From Candidatus Bathyarchaeota archaeon (GTDB lineage: Archaea > Thermoproteota > Bathyarchaeia > TCS64), in NCBI GenBank assembly GCA_030608725.1, contig JAUWDP010000012.1:1-11553 (forward strand): a stretch of DNA of 11,553 bases, given 5' to 3'. Under the pieces are notes generated by a model, which saw nothing but the letters and a program-made list of their open reading frames with translations, ran no database searches and was not told the origin of the DNA. A program made the translations under genes and the position numbers. Shown here piece after piece: positions 1 to 5,893 of the stretch (the stretch's first letter is position 1; each line of letters starts with the position of its first letter).

Positions 1-233
1 GCTATCGAGGGGAGAAGAGAGAAGGCGGAGGGGCGCTCACCTATGAAGAGGATGAGGTCCCAGGCTCCATCAGGTACAAGGCCGTCAACCAGGAGATCGG
101 GCTCCTCCACGATGGAGGGTAGAGACTCGGGGAGAGGAACATTGGTTACCTCCCAGTCTCGTGACCCCCTGAGCCTGATGTTCTCTAGTATCCTCAGGCC
201 GTAGTCGCCGTCGGTGAAGACAAGGAGCCTCAA
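1..233 (-). CDS. DUF166-like protein, N-terminal part (runs off the left edge)
   Basis: This minus-strand reading frame begins at a TTG codon at 233 and stays open for 77 codons to the window edge. The N-terminus reads LRLLVFTDGDYGLRILENIR and is followed by a Trp-Glu-Val, a run of Pro-Leu-Pro-Glu and an Asp-Leu-Ile-Leu-Phe-Ile-Gly segment. This layout (TDGxYGxRxxENI, then WEV, then proline-rich, then DLIL) is what I recall for the archaeal DUF166 family, whose function is not established. The start is supported by GGAGGG at 239-244, five bases upstream, and by a TATA-like box at 263-273. The frame is too short for the usual gene finder length cut but has clean protein character. It is divergent from the Nudix gene. 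The family call rests on memory of the pattern. Confidence 0.6.
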   Translation of the reverse strand, partial: MRLLVFTDGDYGLRILENIRLRGSRDWEVTNVPLPESLPSIVEEPDLLVDGLVPDGAWDLILFIGERPSAFSLLPSI

Positions 234-262
234 GCTGTCCCTCCAACGTCTTTCAGAACGAC

Positions 263-273
263 TAATTATAAAT
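263..273. promoter_or_regulatory. Shared TATA-like box between divergent DUF166 and Nudix genes
   Basis: TAATTATAAAT reads as a TATA-like element on both strands. On the minus strand it predicts a transcription start near 242, just before the GGAGGG and TTG of the DUF166 gene. On the plus strand it predicts a start near 294, about 36 bases before the Nudix TTG. No other TATA-like sequence lies in the 97-base gap. Spacing is inferred from the usual archaeal -26 position. Confidence 0.5.
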
Positions 274-330
274 CGTCTTGGGCCCGCCACTTCTTTAAGG
301 AGCGTACGTAACCATTCACGGGGGATATCA

Positions 331-768
331 TTGAGCAGCAGGCGCCTCTACCCGGACAAGCCCATGGTGGGAGTCGGCGTCCTCATCAGCGAGGAGGACA
401 GGTACCTAATCATCAAGCGAGCCGTCGAGCCCGACAAAGGCCTCTGGTCCATCCCAGGGGGCATGGTTGAGATAGGCGAGAGGGCTTCCGACGCCGCCGT
501 CAGGGAGGCGAAGGAGGAGACGGGGCTCGACGTGGAGATCACGGGCCTTCTAGACGTCGTCGACAAGATCATCAGGGAAGAGGACGGCCGCATCAGGTTC
601 CACTTCGTCATCCTGGACTACCGGGCATCCCCCACAGGTGGCGACCTACAGGCAGCCTCGGACGCCCTCGACGCTCGGTGGGTGATGGCCGAGGAGTTCC
701 CCGACTATGATCTCTCCCCGACCCTCGTCGAGATGCTCAAGCGCGTGGACATCTGGCCCGAAGCCTAG
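331..768 (+). CDS. Nudix hydrolase (ADP-ribose pyrophosphatase / MutT-like)
   Basis: This is a 145-residue single-domain Nudix hydrolase, a family that cleaves nucleoside diphosphates linked to another moiety (ADP-ribose, oxidised dNTPs, NADH and others). The signature GX5EX7REUXEEXGU is perfect at residues 44-66 (Gly44, Glu50, Arg58-Glu59, Glu62-Glu63, Gly65), preceded by the usual WSIPGG. The glutamates of this helix bind the catalytic magnesium. I chose the TTG at 331: it has GGGGGA six bases upstream and leaves the divergent DUF166 start free. The longer in-frame ATG at 214 would run through that gene and adds residues unlike a Nudix N-terminus. The substrate cannot be told from sequence. 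The TAG stop sits in CTAG, shared with the converging M20 gene. Confidence 0.9.
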   Translation: MSSRRLYPDKPMVGVGVLISEEDRYLIIKRAVEPDKGLWSIPGGMVEIGERASDAAVREAKEETGLDVEITGLLDVVDKIIREEDGRIRFHFVILDYRASPTGGDLQAASDALDARWVMAEEFPDYDLSPTLVEMLKRVDIWPEA

Positions 769-1970
769 TCCTTCTCGTTCACGCCACAGATCACGCAGGC
801 GAGCCACGCGTAGACCTTGATAGTCTCAAGGTAGTCGTCGACCCTCACGAAGTCCTGGTGGGTGTGGGCGGACCTCTCCTCCCCCGGCCCGAAGCCTATG
901 ACGGGGAGGCCCCGCCACGAGTAGAAGCGTCCATCGGTGACGAACTGCCAGACCTTCAGCTCAGGCTCTCGCCCTAACACTTCCGCCACGGCCTGCCTAG
1001 TCTCCTCTACCTCCCTGTACTCCTTGGGGTCGGTGTAGAAGCCTGTGAACTCTCTGGAGCTCCTTCTGGTCACCACCTCGGCTTCGAGCTCCGGGTCCAC
1101 CTCCTTCATTTTGGCGATGACCGCCTCCAGATCATCACCCAAGGCCTTCACCGAGTAGTTGGGGTTGTACCTGCAGTCGAGGGTGAACCTGCACTCCTCC
1201 GGGACCACGTTGGGCGTGTCCGGCTTCACCGAGATCTGGGTGGCAGTCAGAGTGGTCTTCCCGTAGAGGGGGTGGTCGGGTAGGGCAGGGATTAGCTCGG
1301 ACCTGATCTTGTCCAAGATGTCGACAGCCCTGTAGAGGGCGTTTATCCCCCTCTCGGGAGCGCTGGCGTGGCAGCTCCTCCCCTTGACGACCACCTCGGC
1401 CTTGGTGCTCCCCCTGTGGCCAAGGGCCATCTCCATGTTCGTCGCCTCCCCGATGATCACCACATCCCCGAGGAAGCCCGCCTCAACAGTGGCAGCCGTC
1501 CCGGCGCCGCTGACCTCCTCTTGGGCCACTGCGGCCACCATGTAGTCCCCCTTCAACTCGACGCCAAGCTTCTTGAGCATGCCCCCGGCCATCACCATCG
1601 CGGCCACGGCCCCCTTCATGTCGGACGCCGCCCTACCGTAAACGACCTCCCCCTCGACGCCAAACGGCTCACCGTCCATCAGCTCCCCGGAGTATGGCTC
1701 GAGCATATCGCCCGGTGGAACGTGGTCAATGTGGCCGTTGAAGAGGATGTTCCGGTCGCTGCCCACGCCCTTTATGATCCCGGTGGCATCGTTCAGCTCA
1801 TCCACGCCCACCTCGGCGAAGCCGACTTTTCTCATCTTCTTCGCAACGATCTCTGCCACTGCTGCTTCGTCCCAGCTGGGGCTAGGGGTCCGGATGAGTT
1901 CCTGGAGGAAGGAGATGGCCTCCTCCCGATGCTCGTCGACCTTAGCCGAGATCTCCTTGAGTGAAACCAT
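765..1970 (-). CDS. M20-family metallohydrolase, YgeY-like
   Basis: A 401-residue cytosolic M20 (ArgE/DapE/CPG2-type) di-zinc amidohydrolase. Visible metal ligands and catalytic residues follow the family order: His80-x-Asp82 in NGHIDHVP, Asp117 in ASDMKG, the catalytic pair Glu151-Glu152 in QEEVSG, Glu175 in GEAT, and His369 near the C-terminus in SAHTHQD. The lid or dimerisation domain carries HASAPERGINAL around 201-211. That motif, plus VxGFGPG before the last His, resembles the YgeY subgroup, annotated as selenium-metabolism-linked hydrolases of unknown substrate. A DapE/ArgE or lysine-biosynthesis (LysK) role is less likely but not excluded, and no lysine or arginine genes are nearby. 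The ATG at 1970 has GGGGGA at close spacing and fits the TATA-like box at 1998-2008. A GTG at 1997 would lie before the predicted transcript start. Confidence 0.88.
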   Translation of the reverse strand: MVSLKEISAKVDEHREEAISFLQELIRTPSPSWDEAAVAEIVAKKMRKVGFAEVGVDELNDATGIIKGVGSDRNILFNGHIDHVPPGDMLEPYSGELMDGEPFGVEGEVVYGRAASDMKGAVAAMVMAGGMLKKLGVELKGDYMVAAVAQEEVSGAGTAATVEAGFLGDVVIIGEATNMEMALGHRGSTKAEVVVKGRSCHASAPERGINALYRAVDILDKIRSELIPALPDHPLYGKTTLTATQISVKPDTPNVVPEECRFTLDCRYNPNYSVKALGDDLEAVIAKMKEVDPELEAEVVTRRSSREFTGFYTDPKEYREVEETRQAVAEVLGREPELKVWQFVTDGRFYSWRGLPVIGFGPGEERSAHTHQDFVRVDDYLETIKVYAWLACVICGVNEKD

Positions 1971-1997
1971 GCTGTCCCCCTGAAATAAGCCGGGCAC

Positions 1998-2008
1998 ACT
2001 TTTAAGCT
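1998..2008. promoter_or_regulatory. Shared near-palindromic TATA-like box between M20 hydrolase and pyrB
   Basis: ACTTTTAAGCT lies in the 68-base gap between the divergent ATGs and is almost its own reverse complement. Read on the minus strand it places a transcript start near 1977, seven bases before the M20 ATG. Read on the plus strand it places one near 2029, ten bases before the pyrB ATG. pyrB has no visible Shine-Dalgarno, so a near-leaderless message is likely. This is inferred from spacing alone. Confidence 0.45.
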
Positions 2009-2038
2009 CGACTTGAGAATTTGTGTACCGTGCTGTAA

Positions 2039-2968
2039 ATGGTTAAAGCATCCGATTTCAAGGGTAAGCACTTCATCAGCATGAGGGACTACAGCCGGGA
2101 GCAGCTAGAGTTCATCCTCGACACTGCGGACGAGATGGTCGAGCTCGAGAAGAAGAGCTCAGACGCGTGTAAGGGGAAGGTACTCGCCTCGCTTTTCTTC
2201 GAGCCGAGCACTAGGACCAGGCTGAGCTTCGAGACCGCGATGTTCAGGCTCGGGGGGAACGTCACGACTGTGGCGGATCCCATGACGAGCAGCGCCAAGA
2301 AGGGTGAGTCCTTCGAGGACACCATCCTGACGGTCCAGAACTACGCCGACATCATCGCGATGAGGCACCCGGACGACAATGCAGCTCTCAGGGCTGCGAA
2401 GGTCGCCACGATCCCGTACATCAACGGTGGGAGCGGTACCTGGGAGCATCCCACCCAGACCATGCTCGACCTCCACTGCATGAGGCACGCGAAGGGTGGG
2501 ATCGACGGCCACACCATCGGCATGATAGGTGACCTCAAGCACGGGAGGACGGTCCACAGCCTCCTGCTGGCCCTGAGGCACTTCGACGTCAAGGTCAAGC
2601 TCATCAGCCCCGATCAGTTGAAGATGAAGCCCGACGTCATCGAGGGTACGGGTGGCAGGATCGAGATCAGTGAGACCAACGACCTCAAGAGCGTGCTGCC
2701 TGAGCTCGACATCATGTACGTTACCAGGGTGCAGAAGGAGAGGTTCGCGGACTCTGCGGAGTACGAGAAGGTTAAGGACGCCTACGTCATAGACGCGGAC
2801 CTGCTCAAGAAGGGTAAGAAGGACGTCGTGGTCATGCACCCCCTGCCCAGAATAAACGAGATCGCGACCGACGTGGACCCCCTGCCCAACGCCTGGTACT
2901 TCAGGCAGGTGAAGCACGGTATCTACGCCCGGATGGCTATAATCGGCCTTGCGCTTGGCGTCCTCTAG
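2039..2968 (+). CDS. pyrB: Aspartate carbamoyltransferase catalytic subunit
   Basis: PyrB condenses carbamoyl phosphate with L-aspartate to give N-carbamoyl-L-aspartate, the committed step of pyrimidine synthesis. The 309-residue length is typical. The carbamoyl-phosphate motif FEPSTRTRLSFE is intact (Ser57-Thr58-Arg59-Thr60-Arg61), the SAKKGES loop is at about 85-91, and HPTQ is at 137-140. The aspartate-domain landmarks GDLKHGRTVHS, TRVQKERF and MHPLPRINEI are all present. Archaeal catalytic trimers usually pair with the regulatory chain PyrI, but no pyrI follows here: the next gene converges. The start ATG at 2039 has no Shine-Dalgarno and probably sits on a near-leaderless transcript. An internal ATG at 2081 would cut into conserved sequence. 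The TAG stop overlaps the opposing methyltransferase stop within CTAG. Confidence 0.97.
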   Translation: MVKASDFKGKHFISMRDYSREQLEFILDTADEMVELEKKSSDACKGKVLASLFFEPSTRTRLSFETAMFRLGGNVTTVADPMTSSAKKGESFEDTILTVQNYADIIAMRHPDDNAALRAAKVATIPYINGGSGTWEHPTQTMLDLHCMRHAKGGIDGHTIGMIGDLKHGRTVHSLLLALRHFDVKVKLISPDQLKMKPDVIEGTGGRIEISETNDLKSVLPELDIMYVTRVQKERFADSAEYEKVKDAYVIDADLLKKGKKDVVVMHPLPRINEIATDVDPLPNAWYFRQVKHGIYARMAIIGLALGVL

Positions 2969-3618
2969 GGGCGCTCCTCTCTTTCCCTGACGAATAAATC
3001 CCTTATTCTTCTCCATCGGCCATCCTCCTCCTTAGACCTGAGGATGGAGGACTTTTGCTCGTAGGCCTCGGGGATGGAGTAAACGAATATCTTGTGGGAG
3101 CCGACTACGTAGTGCTCCGGCAACTCCTTCTTGACAGTGGTCCAGCCGTGGATGGGGAAGTCGTGGCTCACGACCCTGGACCCCGTCGCCAGCTCCTCCT
3201 CGAGCTTGGGCCTCAGCTTGGAGTTACCTGAGGTAGTAAGGTATAGGGTGACCACCGAGGCCCCCGAGAGGTCCGCCAGGAAGAAGTTGCCGTTCACCAC
3301 CTCGATGCGGTCGCTCAACCCCTTCTCGTCTATCTGAAGCCTCACCCTGCCGCACATCTTGGGGTTGAGGTCGTAGCCCACCGCCTTCTTGGCTCCAAAG
3401 TCCTCGACGGCGGCCAATAGGATCCTTCCGTCGCCGCACCCCAGGTCGTAGACCACGTCGTCCGAATTCGCCTTAGTCAGGGTGAGCATCGTATCGACGA
3501 CGTTGTGAGGCGTCGGGACGTAGGGGGCGACGCTGTGGGGGACATCACCCCAGCTGAGCCGCGGAAGATCACTTTGTTGATCCTCTGACTTCTTGCGGCG
3601 CCTCTCCCTTGACATCAT
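2965..3618 (-). CDS. aKMT-like SAM-dependent protein lysine methyltransferase
   Basis: A 217-residue class I Rossmann methyltransferase. PYVPTP at 32-37, VVYDLGCGDGRI (SAM motif I, about 55-66), GNFFxxDxS at 110-118, VVTLYL at 122-127, and LxPKLEEEL then GSRVVSHDFPIHGW at about 146-159 form the pattern I know from the crenarchaeal protein lysine methyltransferase aKMT, which methylates chromatin proteins such as Cren7 and many others. The core is extended by about 20 basic or acidic N-terminal residues and a charged C-terminal tail of roughly 35 residues, making it longer than the roughly 160-residue Sulfolobus enzymes. The ATG at 3618 has GGAGAGG five bases upstream; the adjacent ATG at 3615 is equally possible. 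The substrate is not shown by sequence, and a small-molecule methyltransferase remains possible. Confidence 0.8.
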   Translation of the reverse strand: MMSRERRRKKSEDQQSDLPRLSWGDVPHSVAPYVPTPHNVVDTMLTLTKANSDDVVYDLGCGDGRILLAAVEDFGAKKAVGYDLNPKMCGRVRLQIDEKGLSDRIEVVNGNFFLADLSGASVVTLYLTTSGNSKLRPKLEEELATGSRVVSHDFPIHGWTTVKKELPEHYVVGSHKIFVYSIPEAYEQKSSILRSKEEDGRWRRIRDLFVREREERP

Positions 3619-3706
3619 GAGATCCTCTCCTATTGCATCTTAATACGTTTGTCACCGGTCGTAACCCTCATATGGCCCCTGAGCCTGATCAGTCCCCGAG
3701 TGAGAC

Positions 3707-4189
3707 ATGGAACTCAAGGTTGTAAAGATGGAGACCCCCGAGGGCTGCAACCTCATCCTCGGTCAGAGCCACTTCATCAAGACGGTGGAGGACGTCTACG
3801 AGGCCATGACCACCTCCACGCCGGGTGTGAAGTTCGGCCTAGCGTTCTGCGAGGCATCAGGGGAGCGCCTCGTGAGGGTGGAGGGTAACGATAATGGCCT
3901 GAAGGAGGCTGCCGCGGGGAACGCCCTGAGGCTGGGATGCGGCCACAGCTTCGTGGTGCTCCTCAGGGACGCCTTCCCCATCAACGTCCTCAACCAGATC
4001 AAGATAGTGCCCGAGGTCTGCACCATCTACGCCGCCACGGCCAACCTCCTGGAGGTCGTGGTCGCCGAGACGGAGCAGGGGAGGGGCATCCTGGGGGTCA
4101 TAGACGGTCAGAGCCCTCTCGGCGTCGAGGACGAGGAAGGCGTCAAGTGGAGAAAGGAGATCCTGAGAAAGTTCGGCTACAAGACCTGA
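3707..4189 (+). CDS. Adenosine-specific kinase (PF04008 / DUF355 family)
   Basis: A 160-residue protein matching the compact archaeal and bacterial family annotated as adenosine-specific kinase, named after a Pyrobaculum structure. Family hallmarks visible are LGQSHFIKTVEDVYE (about 18-32), KFGLAFCEASGERLVRxxGND (about 42-62), a Gly-Cys-Gly-His-Ser-Phe stretch, FPINVLNQIK, and a C-terminal GVIDGQSPLGVE. It shares no fold landmarks with ribokinase-type adenosine kinases. The annotated role is phosphorylation of adenosine to AMP; biochemical support for the family is thin, so the activity should be read as provisional. The ATG is preceded by a weak GAGTGAG element. It converges on adk with only three bases between the stops. 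Confidence 0.88.
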   Translation: MELKVVKMETPEGCNLILGQSHFIKTVEDVYEAMTTSTPGVKFGLAFCEASGERLVRVEGNDNGLKEAAAGNALRLGCGHSFVVLLRDAFPINVLNQIKIVPEVCTIYAATANLLEVVVAETEQGRGILGVIDGQSPLGVEDEEGVKWRKEILRKFGYKT

Positions 4190-4192
4190 GAC

Positions 4193-4840
4193 CTAGAGGC
4201 CCTCTAGGACCCGCTTGACCTCGCCTGGGATCTCGTCGATCTCCAGCTCGCCGCTTATCTCCCTGACCTTGCCGAGCCGCTCGTACCGTTCCAGTATGGA
4301 GAAGGTCTGCTGATCGTAGACCTCTAGGCGGTGGAGTATGATCTCCTCCTTGTCGTCGTCCCTCTGGACCAGCTTGCTTCCGCACTCGTCGCAGACTCCC
4401 TCCACCTTAGGGGGCATGTCCTTGAGGTGATAGATGGCGCCGCACTTGGGGCAGGACCAGCGGAGGGAGAGACGGCTCAGTATTGTCTCGGGCTTGGCCG
4501 TTACGTACATCACGACGTCAAGGACGGCTCCCATCTTGTTGAGTATGCGGTCAAGGGCCCTCGCCTGATTGACGCTCCGAGGGAATCCGTCGAGGATGAA
4601 GCCCGCCTCCACATCGGGCTTCCTGAGGCGCTCCTCAACGATGCCGATGACGACATCGTCCCTAACGAGCTCCCCCTTCTTCATGTATCCGTCAGCTATC
4701 TTGCCATACTCGGTACCGGCGGCCACAGCCTCCCTGAGCATGGCCCCCGTGGTGATCACCGGATATCCGAACATCCGCCCGATTATCTTCGCCCGCGTCC
4801 CCTTGCCGGATCCCGGAGGCCCAAGTATGACGAGTCTCAT
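4193..4840 (-). CDS. adk: Adenylate kinase, zinc-type long-lid form
   Basis: Adenylate kinase catalyses the reversible reaction ATP + AMP = 2 ADP. The 215-residue protein is of the bacterial and eukaryotic long type, not the short archaeal AdkA type. The P-loop GPPGSGKGT is at 7-15 and DGFPRSVNQA at 84-93. The lid domain holds four cysteines (130, 133, 150, 153) in a zinc-ribbon arrangement, as in Gram-positive Adk. The usual TGDMLR of the AMP site reads TGAMLR at 31-36, so the family's common Asp is replaced by Ala. After the lid, QRDDDKEEII and RLEVYDQQT match the family. The ATG at 4840 has only a weak GGGGT upstream, with a TATA-like GTTATAAC at 4881-4888. The neighbouring adenosine-specific kinase would supply its AMP substrate. 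Confidence 0.95.
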   Translation of the reverse strand: MRLVILGPPGSGKGTRAKIIGRMFGYPVITTGAMLREAVAAGTEYGKIADGYMKKGELVRDDVVIGIVEERLRKPDVEAGFILDGFPRSVNQARALDRILNKMGAVLDVVMYVTAKPETILSRLSLRWSCPKCGAIYHLKDMPPKVEGVCDECGSKLVQRDDDKEEIILHRLEVYDQQTFSILERYERLGKVREISGELEIDEIPGEVKRVLEGL

Positions 4841-4880
4841 CAGAATACCCCGAATTACTGGATGGGGGAAGGAGGAAGAC

Positions 4881-4888
4881 GTTATAAC
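4881..4888 (-). promoter_or_regulatory. TATA-like box for adk
   Basis: GTTATAAC is a palindromic TATA-like element 41-48 bases before the adk ATG. It predicts a transcript start near 4858 and a leader of about 18 bases. Confidence 0.4.
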
Positions 4889-4910
4889 TATTTCGATGGG
4901 CTAGTCTAGG

Positions 4911-4918
4911 TTTAAATT
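4911..4918 (+). promoter_or_regulatory. TATA-like box for the small membrane protein
   Basis: TTTAAATT lies 30-37 bases before the ATG at 4948. It places the transcript start near 4941, downstream of the alternative GTG at 4930, and so decides in favour of the ATG. Confidence 0.45.
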
Positions 4919-4947
4919 CACAGAGGAGAGTGGGATCGGAGAGGGAA

Positions 4948-5166
4948 ATGGAGTCGCTATACAGGCCGTTCACCGCCCTCGGGCTGGTCCTGATAGCCTG
5001 CGGCCTAATACTGGTCGCCCTCCCCTTCGTCATACGCAGCATGCCGAGCCTGGAGAAGGTGCCCTGGATAATCCTGTGGGTCTACAAGAGGGACGGATTC
5101 TTCTTCGCAACCTCCCCACTGCTAATAATGATCTCAGCTGTGTCTTTGCTCATCAGCCTGTACTAA
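4948..5166 (+). CDS. Small two-helix membrane protein, DUF2905-like
   Basis: A 72-residue hydrophobic protein with two predicted membrane helices, about residues 9-29 (TALGLVLIACGLILVALPFV) and 52-72. They are joined by a short loop with KVPWIILWVYKRDGFFF. The pattern of a GLVLIxxGLILV helix, a loop with an aromatic 'GxFxF' segment and a C-terminal SPLLIMISAVSLLISL helix resembles the small DUF2905 family of unknown function, though this is from memory of the pattern. I chose the ATG at 4948 over an in-frame GTG at 4930, because GGAGAGG lies just upstream and the TATA-like box at 4911-4918 would start the transcript after the GTG. No functional inference is possible beyond a membrane location. 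Confidence 0.7.
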   Translation: MESLYRPFTALGLVLIACGLILVALPFVIRSMPSLEKVPWIILWVYKRDGFFFATSPLLIMISAVSLLISLY

Positions 5167-5178
5167 AGGCGTTAATAA

Positions 5179-5212
5179 GGGGCGTTGAGCCCCTCAGGGA
5201 GGGGAATAGGGG
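5179..5212 (+). repeat. Overlapping alternative stem-loops with G-runs after the membrane protein gene
   Basis: Twelve bases past the stop, GGGGC (5179-5183) can pair with GCCCC (5189-5193) around a GTTGA loop. The same C-run, as CCCCTC (5190-5195), can instead pair with GAGGGG (5199-5204) around AGG. The two stems are mutually exclusive. The stretch also holds four runs of three or more G (5179, 5197, 5201, 5209), so a G-quadruplex is conceivable. It may be a transcript end or processing element. No T-tract follows at once, although an AAAAAGG stretch lies at 5228-5234. Confidence 0.45.
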
Positions 5213-5263
5213 ACATGGATTGTGTCTAAAAAGGCTCTGTTAGAAGATAGATCAGTGATCCAT

Positions 5264-5291
5264 AACCGTATTTAAGGTGTTTTTTACGGTT
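5264..5291. repeat. Inverted repeat in the gap before the first winged-helix gene
   Basis: AACCGTA at 5264-5270 is matched by TACGGTT at 5285-5291, separated by 14 bases rich in T. A further small inverted repeat, GTATC-AGG-GATAC, follows at 5301-5313. The 258-base stretch 5167-5424 has no supported gene. It is AT-rich and carries several such dyads, as expected for operator sites or folded leader RNA. Confidence 0.35.
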
Positions 5292-5358
5292 TAATGTAAT
5301 GTATCAGGGATACGGATCAGAAATACTTATATCTGTGTCAATGGGGTATATGGCGGAC

Positions 5359-5376
5359 ATATCGGAAAACCGATAT
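5359..5376. promoter_or_regulatory. Perfect dyad, candidate operator or leader hairpin of the first winged-helix gene
   Basis: ATATCGG (5359-5365) and CCGATAT (5370-5376) form a perfect seven-base inverted repeat around AAAA. A TATA-like CTTATATC at 5336-5343 would start transcription near 5366, inside the dyad, and a second TATA-like GATATAAT overlaps its right arm. Both positions suit a repressor site that blocks its own promoter. Autoregulation by the winged-helix protein encoded 49 bases downstream is a plausible inference, not shown. Confidence 0.45.
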
Positions 5377-5424
5377 AATGTATACGTGTATGACGCCGAT
5401 ACAGTTTGAGGGAACGTGTGAAAG

Positions 5425-5724
5425 ATGAAGAACAGGAGATCGAAGCTGGAGGTCTACCTCGACGTGCTCTGGGCAATCAAGAGCGGTGTGAACAAGCCGA
5501 CCCGCATCATGTACGAGTCGAACCTCTCATGGAAGCCTCTCCAGAGGACGCTGGACTCGCTCATAGGCCAGAACCTGATAGAGGAGTACAGCCCCAAGAA
5601 CAACAGGGACAAGCGGACCACCTACTGTTACAAGCTCACCCAGAAGGGGGAGAACGTCATCCAGTACTTCAAGAGGGCAGAGGACCTCATTGAACTGGAG
5701 ATAACCCCCAGGGCGAGGCTCTAG
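5425..5724 (+). CDS. Winged helix-turn-helix protein (HTH_45 type), paralog 1
   Basis: A 99-residue protein with one winged-helix domain over about residues 4-75. It begins RRSKLEVYLDVLWAIKSG, then KPTRIMYESNLSWKPLQRTLDSL (recognition helix region, about 24-46), and ends the wing with LTQKGENVIQYF. This is the pattern of archaeal HTH_45 (PF14947) putative DNA-binding regulators. No sensor domain is present, only a charged C-terminal tail of about 20 residues. It is about 55% identical by hand count to the next gene, 5894-6193. The ATG at 5425 has GTGA-type complementarity to the 16S end a few bases upstream. The gene has its own AT-rich upstream region with dyads and is followed immediately by a T8 tract. 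The target genes are unknown. Confidence 0.85.
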   Translation: MKNRRSKLEVYLDVLWAIKSGVNKPTRIMYESNLSWKPLQRTLDSLIGQNLIEEYSPKNNRDKRTTYCYKLTQKGENVIQYFKRAEDLIELEITPRARL

Positions 5725-5732
5725 ACCAACGC

Positions 5733-5756
5733 TTTTTTTTAAAACACTTCTTTTCC
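5733..5756 (+). terminator. T-tract terminator after winged-helix paralog 1
   Basis: A run of eight T (5733-5740) starts eight bases after the TAG stop, with another T4 near 5751. Archaeal polymerase ends transcripts at such tracts without a hairpin. The rest of the 169-base gap to the next gene, 5725-5893, is AT-rich and shows no supported gene. Confidence 0.55.
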
Positions 5757-5893
5757 AGTTTTAATGAATTACAGTCACTCATCAGTCCTATTGGTCCCTG
5801 TCAGATACCGAAAATGTAGAACCCAACTACACACAAACGAAGATAACAGGTTCCGCTGTAGTTCTTTCAACTTAGAGCAAGGGATGTGAGAGT

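Noticed and set aside
214..330. N-terminal extension of the Nudix gene back to ATG 214.
   Set aside because: It would overlap the divergent DUF166 start and the shared TATA-like box. The added residues have no Nudix character, and a TTG with a good ribosome site lies at 331.
1368..1964. Long plus-strand frame inside the M20 gene.
   Set aside because: His/Pro/Leu/Gly-rich product typical of the antisense of a GC-rich coding sequence. The minus-strand product has every M20 motif.
2159..3016. 285-codon minus-strand frame opposite pyrB.
   Set aside because: A mirror of GC-rich coding DNA. pyrB on the plus strand is complete with all catalytic motifs, and the frame matches no family.
5299..5409. 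A 36-codon plus-strand frame from ATG 5299 to TGA 5409, ending 15 bases before the first winged-helix gene.
   Set aside because: It has no ribosome binding site, runs straight through the dyad elements, and has Tyr/Asn/Asp-rich content unlike the neighbouring genes. A frame of this length is expected by chance.
5167..5424. Possible CRISPR, tRNA or mobile-element end in the repeat-bearing gap.
   Set aside because: Repeats are single dyads and not spaced direct repeats. I see no tRNA cloverleaf, no terminal inverted repeat pair and no transposase nearby.
5764..5889. A 41-codon plus-strand frame from ATG 5764 to TGA 5889, just before winged-helix paralog 2.
   Set aside because: No ribosome binding site and a codon mix unlike nearby genes. 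Tempting as a leader peptide because paralog 1 also has a short upstream frame, but the two peptides share no similarity.
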